In this document: in pieces, positions 7,708 to 16,267 of the stretch
Position numbering within the stretch: the first letter of the stretch is position 1
Layout: each line of letters opens with the position of its first letter
NCBI GenBank assembly: GCA_002344895.1
Contig: DDUR01000057.1
Span: 1 to 29,110 of the forward strand
Source: Ignavibacteria bacterium UBA2333
GTDB lineage: Bacteria > Bacteroidota > Ignavibacteria > Kapaibacteriales > Kapaibacteriaceae
Direction of reading: 5' to 3'
Length of the DNA stretch: 29,110 nucleotides
The notes under the pieces: model-generated
Databases searched by the model: none
What the model saw: the letters and a program-made list of their open reading frames with translations, nothing else
Told to the model about the DNA's origin: nothing
Made by a program: the position numbers and the translations under genes

Positions 7708-8832
7708 TCAGTTTGTGCCGTTGGTTTCCAGTTGCTTCTTGCGAAGTGCTTCCGCTTGACGACGGCGCTTTTCCTGACGGAGTTTGTTGAAGTTAATGGA
7801 CTCTTTTAACGAGATGCCTTCGCGGATATGTCCGCGATCGCGTAAAAGACTCTCAGCTTCAACATATCGTTTGCGATCTGGAAGAGCACCACGAGCTTCC
7901 TTCGGTATCTGTGATATGGGAATAAGGGCTTCTTCCACTGCCATTGGGTCTGCAGGAAGGTCCGCTGGTGTTTCGGCATTCGATGTGAGCTCTAACCAGG
8001 GTCCACCGCGTTTCCGTGTAAAGTCAAAAACGTCCGTGATAATGATTGGTGTTCCCGTGAACGGTACAAACCTGTGCTGAACGGTGTCAATCTTCGCAGT
8101 CTTTACCCACTTAAACAGCCATTCTGCATCATCCATAAACTGGCGGACACAGCTGTGCGAAACCGGACGTCCGGGCATCTCAAACTGGTGAAAGGCACTA
8201 CCGGCATATTGGTGAAAGTTTACCGTAAACGGTAACCGCCATGTTGAGTCGAGTGATGAGAGACGAAGTCGTTGTTTCCAGTTTACGGCATATCGTCCCG
8301 GAAATGTCGGCTTTCGTTCTTCGCCTGTGTTCGCAGCCGCAAATCGAACAAGTTCACCGTATTCGTAACAGGCATAACTCTGCCACTTATTACTGATGAG
8401 AACGAGTTTGGGAATCGTATCTGCAGCACGATAGTATTGAGGAAACACGCTGTAGGCACGAAGGTCATCCATGATTGTATCAGGAACAACCAGCGTGTCA
8501 CCAAGACGAACAAAGTATATATCCTTACGGTTGAGCGTAGTCAGTGCTCGATAATTACGCATCGTCGACGCTTGTTTGGCAAACGTCCTTCGAATGCTGT
8601 CAAGGACTGATGTATTCTCAACAATCAAACGCTGATACGTAATACGCGGAAACCTCTTCAGTAACGAGTCTGCGCGGAGCTTCCGCTGCTGCTCCACGGC
8701 CGCCTTCACAGAATCAGCTTGACGCTGTTCGACGTTCTCCACAACTTCGTCGGGTGAACAGGCCACTAGCAGGCAGACGAGCAGGCTGACGCTCAGGGAA
8801 AGGGGCAAAGGGGGCTTGGGTACTACGTACAT
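7708..8832 (-). CDS. L,D-transpeptidase-like (YkuD) lipoprotein
   Basis: The 374-aa product has a lipoprotein signal ending LLVCLLVAC with Cys25. A charged helical stretch follows, then a LysM-like piece (YFVRLGDTLVVPD, about 106-118), then a YkuD domain. The domain shows PGRYAVNW, AFHQFEMPGRPVSHSCVR with His215, Ser225-His226 and the catalytic Cys228. The usual motif is SHGCxR, so the Gly is Ser here. YkuD enzymes make 3-3 peptidoglycan cross-links or attach lipoproteins to peptidoglycan. The C-terminal about 60 residues are strongly basic (KLRQEKRRRQAEALRKKQL). The start ATG lies 63 bp from the divergent cyclotransferase gene. A module B copy is inside the signal sequence, read as KPPLPLS. 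The altered motif leaves activity open. Confidence 0.8.
   Translation of the reverse strand: MYVVPKPPLPLSLSVSLLVCLLVACSPDEVVENVEQRQADSVKAAVEQQRKLRADSLLKRFPRITYQRLIVENTSVLDSIRRTFAKQASTMRNYRALTTLNRKDIYFVRLGDTLVVPDTIMDDLRAYSVFPQYYRAADTIPKLVLISNKWQSYACYEYGELVRFAAANTGEERKPTFPGRYAVNWKQRLRLSSLDSTWRLPFTVNFHQYAGSAFHQFEMPGRPVSHSCVRQFMDDAEWLFKWVKTAKIDTVQHRFVPFTGTPIIITDVFDFTRKRGGPWLELTSNAETPADLPADPMAVEEALIPISQIPKEARGALPDRKRYVEAESLLRDRGHIREGISLKESINFNKLRQEKRRRQAEALRKKQLETNGTN
8801..8815 (+). repeat. Module B paired G-run, antisense inside YkuD gene
   Basis: AGGGGC and GGGGC 9 bp apart. In the minus-strand host gene it encodes PPLPL at the beginning of the signal peptide. Confidence 0.55.
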
Positions 8833-8895
8833 GGTTATTCGAAATTACGACTGAATACGGCAGTCCCAGCCAATCACATCCCGTATCTTGATGGA

Positions 8896-9744
8896 ATGAA
8901 GACCGCCCTCTCTTATCACATAGCTCTGTCCGTTGTCGTATGCCTCGTTATGGCATTTTCATGTACGTCGGAGGAACGGGTGCCGGGTGACAACCGACAG
9001 ACGCAACTGCCTGCGGAGTCGCCTGCATCCCCAGCCATTCTGCGCGCCCGATTTTCTGTCGAGGCTGCATATCCCCACGATCGAACTGCCTTTACACAGG
9101 GCCTTGTCGTTCGTGGATCAACATTTCTTGAATCTACTGGGCAGAATGGCGCTTCCTCCATTCGTATCGTCGATATCAAGACAGGCCGTGTGCGGAAACG
9201 CACGGATCTCGACGCGCAGTACTTTGGTGAAGGTATGACGGTGATAGGATCAAAAGCATACATGCTGACGTGGATGAATCAGAAGGGATTTGTTTTCGAT
9301 GTAAAGAGCTTACAAAAGATTGGTGAGTTCACCTATGCTGGTGAGGGATGGGGTCTTACGACCGATGGTACAAAACTTTATATGTCGAATGGAACAAGTT
9401 CAATAGCAGTTCTCGACCCAGCGACGTACCGCGTTGAGCGCATCTTTACCGTTACCGTTGATGGTGTTGCACTCGACAAGCTCAATGAACTCGAATGGAT
9501 CGACGGAGAAATCTGGGCCAACGTATGGATGCAGGATGCCATCGTTGCAATCAATCCTCAAACTGGAAGAGTATCAAAAATTATTGATTTGACTGGAATA
9601 CTTCCATCTACTGAACGTCGGCCCGATACCGACGTCCTTAACGGTATTGCTTGGGATTCTGTGAGTCGAAAACTCTACGTTACAGGCAAGAACTGGCCTT
9701 GGGTGTATAGCATTACAACACAGCCAAACGTCTTCGCAAAATAA
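8896..9744 (+). CDS. Glutaminyl-peptide cyclotransferase-like lipoprotein
   Basis: The 282-aa product fits the glutamine cyclotransferase (PF05096) beta-propeller family, which converts N-terminal glutamine of peptides to pyroglutamate. Visible family signatures are YPHDRTAFTQGLVV, FLESTGQNGASSIR, YFGEGMTVIGSKAYMLTW, GEGWGLTTDGTKLYMSNG, LNELEWIDGEIWANVW and the end LNGIAWDSVSRKLYVTGKNW. An N-terminal lipoprotein signal precedes it, with Cys23 in LVMAFSC, so it should be envelope-anchored. It is divergent from the YkuD gene, with a 63-bp shared upstream region, and is followed 98 bp later by the large secreted protein gene. The pyroglutamate activity may act on exported proteins whose mature N-terminus is Gln, but that is inference. 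Confidence 0.9.
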   Translation: MKTALSYHIALSVVVCLVMAFSCTSEERVPGDNRQTQLPAESPASPAILRARFSVEAAYPHDRTAFTQGLVVRGSTFLESTGQNGASSIRIVDIKTGRVRKRTDLDAQYFGEGMTVIGSKAYMLTWMNQKGFVFDVKSLQKIGEFTYAGEGWGLTTDGTKLYMSNGTSSIAVLDPATYRVERIFTVTVDGVALDKLNELEWIDGEIWANVWMQDAIVAINPQTGRVSKIIDLTGILPSTERRPDTDVLNGIAWDSVSRKLYVTGKNWPWVYSITTQPNVFAK

Positions 9745-9842
9745 TCGTCCGGACGGCGTCACGAAACACCTTCGTGAATGCACAATGACGAACGCGCCCC
9801 ACCATGGGCGGATGTTCATCATCATGCTTTCCGGAGGTTGTT

Positions 9843-12800
9843 ATGCGAAGCTCTTCTCCCCCATTGCGAGCTCGCGATCGTGTGCCGGCGATCGTGCTTG
9901 TATTCCTCCTGACGCTGTTGACGACCCTTGCCGCAAGGTCGCAACAACGACTTACAATTCTCAGCCCAACGAATGGTGCCGTTGATGTTTCCACACACAC
10001 GGACATTACTATTCGTGCTACTACTCCAATTGTTCGCTATTCAGTAACACAGAACTGGCCAGATGCCGATGCTCAGGCGTGGCGACCAGAAGAACCAACC
10101 GTGCTTCTGATTGACGATGCAGTTGCGTCAACAACTCCTCGTTTTCGGTGGAAACATCACTGTATTCATGGAAATGTTGTCTTTGATGATCCCTGGACCT
10201 TTCGATACATCCCTTCGATTCCGCTACAACCAAGGAAGACATATCGGCTGCTCGTGCTGAATGTTGGCGTCATGATACAGGGTCAAACAACGATCGTTCC
10301 GAATCTTGAATCAACATTCCGAACCGTTGCTCCAGTCGTTTCTCTTGCTGCATCTACCTTTGACAGTATACGTGTTATCACATGCCGACGGCCGGTCTAT
10401 TTCCGATTCCGTGATGTAAGACCAGAGGACGTTGCCATGGCGTCGAACTCGGCATGGATTATCGATCGGACGGAAGACCTCCACAACGGCGGAGATCCGA
10501 CATATCCTGTTGAACGACGGGTCTTCCTGAACGGTGATACTCTCACGCTGGAAATCACGCCCGTAACGACATGGCCCGTTGGCGGAGCAATTCACGGTAT
10601 ATGTCAGCTCGGCACGATTACAGGAGATGATCGACAAGACAAGGTTGCTTCGCTTCCAGTTCGTCGTGGTGGACGTGTGCAGATTCAAACGCGGAGTGTA
10701 GACGGACGTCCGGTACCTGATTTTGTGGATAGTGCCCTGTCAATTGGACCCTACGTGGCAGTCTCTGGCGTAGATCTGCCGTTACGATCCCCGGAGTGGT
10801 TTGACGACGCATGGCGCTTTGTGAGATGGGAGTCGCGAGACGTGACAATTGCCCATCCAGAGAAACCCAGTACGGATGTAACGTTTTCGTGCGATTTGAT
10901 GCTTCCCGTCTTTCAAATCACTGCTATTGTCGAACGGATCGACTCACTTGCCGTTGTGGTGAAAGGGGCGGAAGGGGGCACTCTTATCGTACGTGCGCCT
11001 GATGGTACATCCCTTGTCGAACTCGCAGAGGACGAGGAGGATACAATCGTGATTAGTGATGAACAACCTGAAGTGTATCTGCACGCCACTCCTCTGGCTG
11101 GATATCAGATGGCGAGTTGGAATGCTGTTGGACAGACCTTTCACGGAAGTGCAACTGCCGTGGTATCGCTTGGTGCAGGTGCTGTCAGACTCGCAATTGC
11201 GCAAGGTCCTTCTATTGGCTACGGGAATCCAATCGTTCCCGTGTTTAATCCACTTGGCGGTATGTCAGAAGAATACAAGCTCAAGGGCCACATCGTAAAC
11301 GTGGATACTGATCCTGGATTCGTTGAAGAAGACGCTGGTATGTTTACGACGGAACGTGAGTTTGAGCATGGAGCTTCGGAAGAACGTACGGTATGCGTCA
11401 GGACGAATGAGTGCTGGGATATCGTTGCGACATTTATCACACGGCGCGGAACGTTCGAAGATCTCCCAAACCCGGCACGACAACTCTGCATCACAGATGT
11501 GATGCTCAATCCTGTTAACGATGTTCAGTTTCACGTTCAACGTCGTCCGGTTCGACTTCGAGTTGAACGAACACTCGTGAAAGATGATGATCCCAATGAG
11601 TCGGACCCTCTTAATCGCCTTCATCCGGAAACGACAGTAATCGTTGAGGTACGGAAACGCGATCGACATGGCGTGTCGCGATGGGTCGCACTCAACGGGA
11701 AGGCATGTTCACAAGATCCACTGTTACGTTGGACAACGTACGACGTACGTTGTGGTGATGAACTTCGACTACGAATACTGAGTAGTGAAATGCGAGGGGA
11801 AGAGTGGCGCTTCTGGTCGGATGCAACAAACTATGTCGCACCGGGTGACGAACGCGTCTACGAACGCGAACGTCAGTACACGTTTATCGTTGATGACGAC
11901 CTTGCCCTCTTTGATGCAGGTGACTGTTTAGGCGCACCATTGGGCGAAAAAGAGATTCGTATGCGTGCATGCTGGCGTAAGACATTTGGGATCGATGCCA
12001 TAGGAATGAGGTTGCGTTTGCAACAATCGGAGTCGAAAGCAGATGATGTTTTCCGGTTAAAGTGGCTCGACCCAATTGTTTACCACGATGAGCTAGCTGA
12101 TGAAGTTGACGGTGGTCGGCAGATAGAGTACATACCATATCACGGAACGAAGATATCGGTTCGTTTCACTGCTCCCTTAGATATTCGAACGGTCTCTGCC
12201 GGAGGCATGAAGCTATGGAGTTACTCCAACGTGCTTGTAAATGATTACGCAACAAAGGATCTCGACTTCGATGTGACATCTGGAGACCTGGCGAACATCA
12301 CATATCAGCCACTCGATGGGACGCCGATCACAACTGTCGAGTTTGCTGCAAATGATCCAACTACAAGTCCACGCAAACAAGCGCTGCACTATGGCGGTGT
12401 TGATGTTTGGGTAGGCACGGGAATCAAGTCCCTCCGCGGAGTACCCTTACAAAGTGCGGCAACATTCGTGTGCCAGAGTCTCGAGAAAACTGGCGTGGCC
12501 GTAAATCTAGAAGAAGGTGATTGGGGATATGATGGTGATTGGGACTTTATCTGGGATAACCATGGTGAACTCTACCATGTTGTATACGGTGCTGCTCTCG
12601 AGTCATCGGATGTATCAATGACCAGTGCCTTTCGAAGAATACCGCGCTGTGACGAACAACGTAAACCTGTCCCTGATAACTGCACAGTCGAATGGGATGA
12701 CAGCGATCCTGCATATCGTTTTGGTGGTGAAGAGCTATTCTTTGAACCGTATTGGTTAGCTGACCATACAGCTCTTTGGACACGAATTGCATCGTACGAC

Positions 12801-13154
12801 GAGGACTGTCGTTCAGACGATAACTGCCTCGTGAACAACGTATCAGCAATTCTGAAGGAAGTGCGCGAACGTCTCGAATCATACGAGGCAGATGAAGAAG
12901 ACAAAACGCCAGAATCACTGCGTGATTGGGAAACCATACTCCCTGAAGTAATCTCGCTTGGAGCACGGCTGATTGATGGGCTTCTTCCAATAGAAGATCA
13001 AGACTACTTCCTTGGTGCGGGTTCAGTTGTTCTTGGTGGAGGCACCCTGTGGGGCGCACGAACACAGACACCTCCCTACACCACGGCATCATCCGATAAC
13101 GCGACGTATAAGTTCAAAACAAGACTCTATCCGCGGAAAGCGGTTATTCGGTAG
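9843..13154 (+). CDS. Large secreted multidomain protein, Ig-like, function unknown
   Basis: The 1103-aa product begins with a signal peptide (PAIVLVFLLTLLTTLAARSQ). ATG 9843 is chosen because GGAGGT lies 6 bases upstream. An upstream in-frame ATG at 9804 lacks this. The N-terminal part has an Ig-like opening (LTILSPTNGAVDVSTHTDI). A region near nucleotides 10800-10880 (WRFVRWESRDV) resembles InlB B-repeat-like domains and recurs in the next gene as WTFVKWTSN. Around nucleotide 12150 (ISVRFTAPLDIRTV) is a SbsA-type Ig-like domain. Further on it is rich in Asp/Glu and has scattered Cys pairs (CVRTNECW, CRSDDNC). I see no T9SS sorting domain at its end. It leads a run of three secreted-protein genes. 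A module B copy lies at 10964-10979. Confidence 0.75.
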   Translation: MRSSSPPLRARDRVPAIVLVFLLTLLTTLAARSQQRLTILSPTNGAVDVSTHTDITIRATTPIVRYSVTQNWPDADAQAWRPEEPTVLLIDDAVASTTPRFRWKHHCIHGNVVFDDPWTFRYIPSIPLQPRKTYRLLVLNVGVMIQGQTTIVPNLESTFRTVAPVVSLAASTFDSIRVITCRRPVYFRFRDVRPEDVAMASNSAWIIDRTEDLHNGGDPTYPVERRVFLNGDTLTLEITPVTTWPVGGAIHGICQLGTITGDDRQDKVASLPVRRGGRVQIQTRSVDGRPVPDFVDSALSIGPYVAVSGVDLPLRSPEWFDDAWRFVRWESRDVTIAHPEKPSTDVTFSCDLMLPVFQITAIVERIDSLAVVVKGAEGGTLIVRAPDGTSLVELAEDEEDTIVISDEQPEVYLHATPLAGYQMASWNAVGQTFHGSATAVVSLGAGAVRLAIAQGPSIGYGNPIVPVFNPLGGMSEEYKLKGHIVNVDTDPGFVEEDAGMFTTEREFEHGASEERTVCVRTNECWDIVATFITRRGTFEDLPNPARQLCITDVMLNPVNDVQFHVQRRPVRLRVERTLVKDDDPNESDPLNRLHPETTVIVEVRKRDRHGVSRWVALNGKACSQDPLLRWTTYDVRCGDELRLRILSSEMRGEEWRFWSDATNYVAPGDERVYERERQYTFIVDDDLALFDAGDCLGAPLGEKEIRMRACWRKTFGIDAIGMRLRLQQSESKADDVFRLKWLDPIVYHDELADEVDGGRQIEYIPYHGTKISVRFTAPLDIRTVSAGGMKLWSYSNVLVNDYATKDLDFDVTSGDLANITYQPLDGTPITTVEFAANDPTTSPRKQALHYGGVDVWVGTGIKSLRGVPLQSAATFVCQSLEKTGVAVNLEEGDWGYDGDWDFIWDNHGELYHVVYGAALESSDVSMTSAFRRIPRCDEQRKPVPDNCTVEWDDSDPAYRFGGEELFFEPYWLADHTALWTRIASYDEDCRSDDNCLVNNVSAILKEVRERLESYEADEEDKTPESLRDWETILPEVISLGARLIDGLLPIEDQDYFLGAGSVVLGGGTLWGARTQTPPYTTASSDNATYKFKTRLYPRKAVIR
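10964..10979 (+). repeat. Module B paired G-run, inside secreted protein gene
   Basis: AGGGGC then AGGGGGC with cores 10 bp apart, read as KGAEGG, nearly the same peptide as in the histidine kinase (KGAERG). Confidence 0.55.
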
Positions 13155-13195
13155 CCTGCACACGAACAACACATGTACATCTTCGGGGCCATACG

Positions 13196-14179
13196 ATGAA
13201 ACGGTACGCACTTCTTCATACGATCATCTCTCTCGTGATCTACGATGCTGCAATGGCACAGTCATGGCCATACAACGACCCACGAAGCCACTGCACGTCC
13301 GAACGAACGCTCACTGTGTACTCTTGTCAATCGATCACTATCGACTGCGCCGTTAACGGTGCCGTTATGGGTTGTCTCGATACACTGAGAATCATTACGG
13401 GCATCGGACGCCCTCAGGAACGTAAGAATGGTCCGCAGTGGGCAACACTGTATCGTCGGACATTCGAGGGGCTTGAGCCCCTGGATGTCGAGATAGATCT
13501 CGTTGAAGGAAAACCATGGGCAAACCTCGTTACGAATGGTGGTCTGGTACGATATGTAAACAGTTCCACGATGGGCTTTATGCTCCGTACGAGATGTGCC
13601 GCATTGGAAGGCAATGTGAGCGACTCCACGGATACTAGATTCACCATGTATCCGGTATACAGGGTCCGAACAGAAGTGCGCTCTGAACAAGACCAGTCGC
13701 TACTCCAGAATATTGAAATAGCCCTTCCGTATGGTCACGACACGATACGCGATGTTGGACGCGAGTTCGAAGCATATGCGCCGACACAAGCAGGAAACTG
13801 GACATTTGTCAAATGGACCTCTAACTATCCTCACATCATCGACGACGCAACATCGCCGCGTGTAAATGCCTCGTCAAAATGTTGGCCCCTTGGTGATACG
13901 GTTGTCCTCACAGCATGGTATGACAAAACAACACTCTCTGCGCCTGAAAACCCGACTGCATCACCAGTACAGTTCCTGTGGGATGCAACGAGTGATGTAC
14001 TGCGGGTCCGTGGTGACGTGAAGTTGGTATACATCTATGACATCAACGGACGACTGTTTCACACGATTGACTGCGGCGTCTCAGACGTCGTTAACATTCG
14101 TCCCCCTCGCGGACCATGGATTGTCCGCTACACTCAACCAGGTGGACGGGAGGGTCAAACCACACTCCTTGTCTACTAA
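13196..14179 (+). CDS. Secreted protein with T9SS-type C-terminal sorting domain
   Basis: The 327-aa product has a signal peptide (MKRYALLHTIISLVIYDAA, then MAQ). The middle contains WTFVKWTSNYPHI followed by CWPLGDTVVLTAWYD, matching a domain in the preceding large protein. The last about 65 residues (LVYIYDINGRLFHTIDCG, then PWIVRYTQPGG, and LLVY at the end) look like a T9SS type A sorting domain, so the protein is probably moved across the outer membrane. It starts 41 bp after the large secreted protein and is followed by another secreted protein 27 bp later, so the three are likely co-transcribed. Eight or more Cys residues suggest disulfides. A 16-bp palindrome (AGGGGCT-TG-AGCCCCT) lies at 13467-13482. 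Confidence 0.75.
   Translation: MKRYALLHTIISLVIYDAAMAQSWPYNDPRSHCTSERTLTVYSCQSITIDCAVNGAVMGCLDTLRIITGIGRPQERKNGPQWATLYRRTFEGLEPLDVEIDLVEGKPWANLVTNGGLVRYVNSSTMGFMLRTRCAALEGNVSDSTDTRFTMYPVYRVRTEVRSEQDQSLLQNIEIALPYGHDTIRDVGREFEAYAPTQAGNWTFVKWTSNYPHIIDDATSPRVNASSKCWPLGDTVVLTAWYDKTTLSAPENPTASPVQFLWDATSDVLRVRGDVKLVYIYDINGRLFHTIDCGVSDVVNIRPPRGPWIVRYTQPGGREGQTTLLVY
13467..13482. repeat. Short perfect palindrome of AGGGGC half-sites
   Basis: AGGGGCT and AGCCCCT separated by TG, within the coding region. It is the only place seen where two AGGGGC half-sites face each other instead of running in tandem. Confidence 0.4.
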
Positions 14180-14206
14180 ACTTCAACACAAACACTCATT
14201 CAAGCC

Positions 14207-14884
14207 ATGAAACCTCAAGCAACATCTCGTTTGATGCGCGACACTGGACGGAACCGCGTGCGATTCCTCGTCGTACCTGTCGTCCTCAGCATCTTCACAA
14301 CCTCAGCTAGTCACGCCGACCTCGTTCCTACTGGAGGTAGCACATCCAAGCCGCTCGAAATAGGAAGGGACGTCGAGATTCGCTGGACACCTATTGGAGT
14401 AGCTGCAGTCGACATTCGACTGTACGATGCTGAACGCCGAACAACGCGAGTGATTGCCGAGAATGTTCCTGCAGAGGCACGACACTATGCGTGGACCATT
14501 CCGGCAGATGTTCCTCCGGGCGAACGTTATCGGTTCTCTATCGTTGCCTCTGGGTCCGACGTCATCCGTGACATCAGTCCTTCGTGGGTAACGATATCAC
14601 ATTCGTCAGCAAAAGACGTTGTCAGAAATGAAACTGAGCACGGCTTCAGTGCTGACATTGTATATCACGATCTGCATAGTCGACTCGACGTTGAATCCGA
14701 TGTTGAACTCAGGAGCATAGGAGTGCACACCGTTGACGGACGGCAGGTGAAGTCACTTGACCTTCCTCTTCAGTCACGAGGGGCCTCAATCGACTGTTCC
14801 GATCTGCTCGGCGGAGTTTACATCGTGACCGTTCACTCCGCTGGAGGAGTTCGGCGTACGCAGCTGATCGTTATCCGATCGTGA
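14207..14884 (+). CDS. Secreted Kre9/KNH-like protein with T9SS-type C-terminus
   Basis: The 225-aa product has a signal peptide (FLVVPVVLSIFTTSASHA) behind a long basic N-region. The ATG at 14234 (MRDTGRNRVRF) is a possible shorter start. Residues about 40-130 match the Ser/Thr-rich Kre9/KNH-like fold: GSTSKPLEIGRDVEIRWTPI, VDIRLYDAE, YAWTIPADVPPGERYRFSIV. The last about 65 residues (LRSIGVHTVDGRQVKSLDL, then LLGGVYIVTVHSAGG and QLIVIRS) look like a T9SS type A sorting domain. Third gene of the secreted cluster. Its 3' end overlaps the convergent metallo-hydrolase gene by 99 bp, so the essential end of the sorting domain is also coding on the other strand. Confidence 0.78.
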   Translation: MKPQATSRLMRDTGRNRVRFLVVPVVLSIFTTSASHADLVPTGGSTSKPLEIGRDVEIRWTPIGVAAVDIRLYDAERRTTRVIAENVPAEARHYAWTIPADVPPGERYRFSIVASGSDVIRDISPSWVTISHSSAKDVVRNETEHGFSADIVYHDLHSRLDVESDVELRSIGVHTVDGRQVKSLDLPLQSRGASIDCSDLLGGVYIVTVHSAGGVRRTQLIVIRS

Positions 14885-16243
14885 GATAAGAGAATACTTC
14901 TGACCGGCACGAGGAATGATGATTCGCATTCCTGGTCGTCGTTCCAGCACGGCGAGCGCAAGGCACTCACATGCTTCGGGCTCGCCGTGCACGATGACCA
15001 GCACAGAAGGGCGAACATCATCAACATAGTCAACGAGTGTATCGAGTGAAGCATGAGCACTGAACCGAAAACGCTCAACATCACATGTCCTACGAACCTC
15101 GTTCTTACCAAACGTAAATGGCTTACCAGCGACCGATTCCATAAGTGCTGCTCCGGGAGTTGCCGGATCCTGATATCCGATAATGGCGATACCGCATGAC
15201 TTTTTCTGGAACCACTGTAGTGCAAGTTCATGGCTCATCGTCTGAGGATTCATCATACCGCTTGGTACAAGAACAATACTTGGTTCCCGAAGAGGCTCGC
15301 CTGTTCGAATGGCGTCACGTGTAAGACGACGCTGAGGTATGTCCGAAATCTCAAAACCTGGAACCTTCATCGGCTCCGTATAACAGAACGCATCGTAGAT
15401 CTTATTAACGGGAAGCATCATACCACCTGTCCAAATGGGGAGATGTGGTATAGAACCTCTTCGCATAGCAGAATAGAGTGTTGTGAGAACCTCCTGTGCT
15501 TTGCCAAGGGCAAATGTTGGAATGAGTACGCTCCCACCGCGTTCAGATACGTTATTAATAAAGGCTGCTAAACGCTTTGTTTCATCTGCTCGCGAGGGCA
15601 CGGTTGAGGCAGCATTGGTTGCTTCGATGATCAGAACATCAGCATGTGTACGCGGTAGATCTGCACCCTTAAGTACGGCTTGGTCTGCAAACTGGACGTC
15701 TCCAGTATGAACGATGCGCATACCATTGCTTTCTAGAACAATACCAGCAGAGCCGAGGATATGCCCTGCAGGATAGAACGTCGTTGACACGTCTGTAACA
15801 CCATCAAAACCACGCAGGACTACAGACTCACCATAGTCTGCAACATCAAATGTTCGACGAAGGAACTCGACGTTTGAACGTTCGTAAAACTCGAGAGCTT
15901 CTGAACCAAACACTGACATTACTTCACGTCGGAGAAGTTTACCCACGTTATGGAGCATAACGTGCGAAACGTCTCTCGTTGCATGCGTCATCAATGTGCG
16001 AAGGTGAGGGTAACGTCGTAGAAGAAACGGCAAGCCACCAAGATGATCTGTGTGTGTATGTGTGATGATGGCAACGTCTAATGGATAGTCCGCGAGGAGT
16101 CCTACATCCGGTAATGCACGCACGTCCCGCAAACGCGGATGAAGTCCGGCATCAATGATGATGCCAGTGCCATTCACATTGAGCCACAGGCAGTTGGCAC
16201 CAATCTCTTCAGCACCACCAAGGACAACAAGGTCGAGGGACAT
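14786..16243 (-). CDS. Beta-CASP metallo-beta-lactamase-fold hydrolase (RNA-processing type)
   Basis: The 485-aa product has an MBL-fold core: THTHTDHLGG with the metal ligands His62, His64, Asp66 and His67, GHILGSAG with His161, HTGDVQF with Asp182, then beta-CASP motifs (IIEATNA, LIPTFALGKAQE, SGMMNPQ, FRFSAHAS with His397) and VIVHGEPEA with His419. This is the CPSF/YSH1-type group that usually acts as RNA endonuclease or exonuclease. The start MSLDLVVLGGAEEIGANC is typical. The last about 33 residues overlap the 3' end of the convergent secreted-protein gene and look non-conserved (polar Asn/Ser-rich), probably an extension acquired by stop loss. Confidence 0.9.
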   Translation of the reverse strand: MSLDLVVLGGAEEIGANCLWLNVNGTGIIIDAGLHPRLRDVRALPDVGLLADYPLDVAIITHTHTDHLGGLPFLLRRYPHLRTLMTHATRDVSHVMLHNVGKLLRREVMSVFGSEALEFYERSNVEFLRRTFDVADYGESVVLRGFDGVTDVSTTFYPAGHILGSAGIVLESNGMRIVHTGDVQFADQAVLKGADLPRTHADVLIIEATNAASTVPSRADETKRLAAFINNVSERGGSVLIPTFALGKAQEVLTTLYSAMRRGSIPHLPIWTGGMMLPVNKIYDAFCYTEPMKVPGFEISDIPQRRLTRDAIRTGEPLREPSIVLVPSGMMNPQTMSHELALQWFQKKSCGIAIIGYQDPATPGAALMESVAGKPFTFGKNEVRRTCDVERFRFSAHASLDTLVDYVDDVRPSVLVIVHGEPEACECLALAVLERRPGMRIIIPRAGQKYSLISRSDNDQLRTPNSSSGVNGHDVNSAEQIGTVD

Positions 16244-16267
16244 ATACGAAGTTATGGGTGGAAACTC

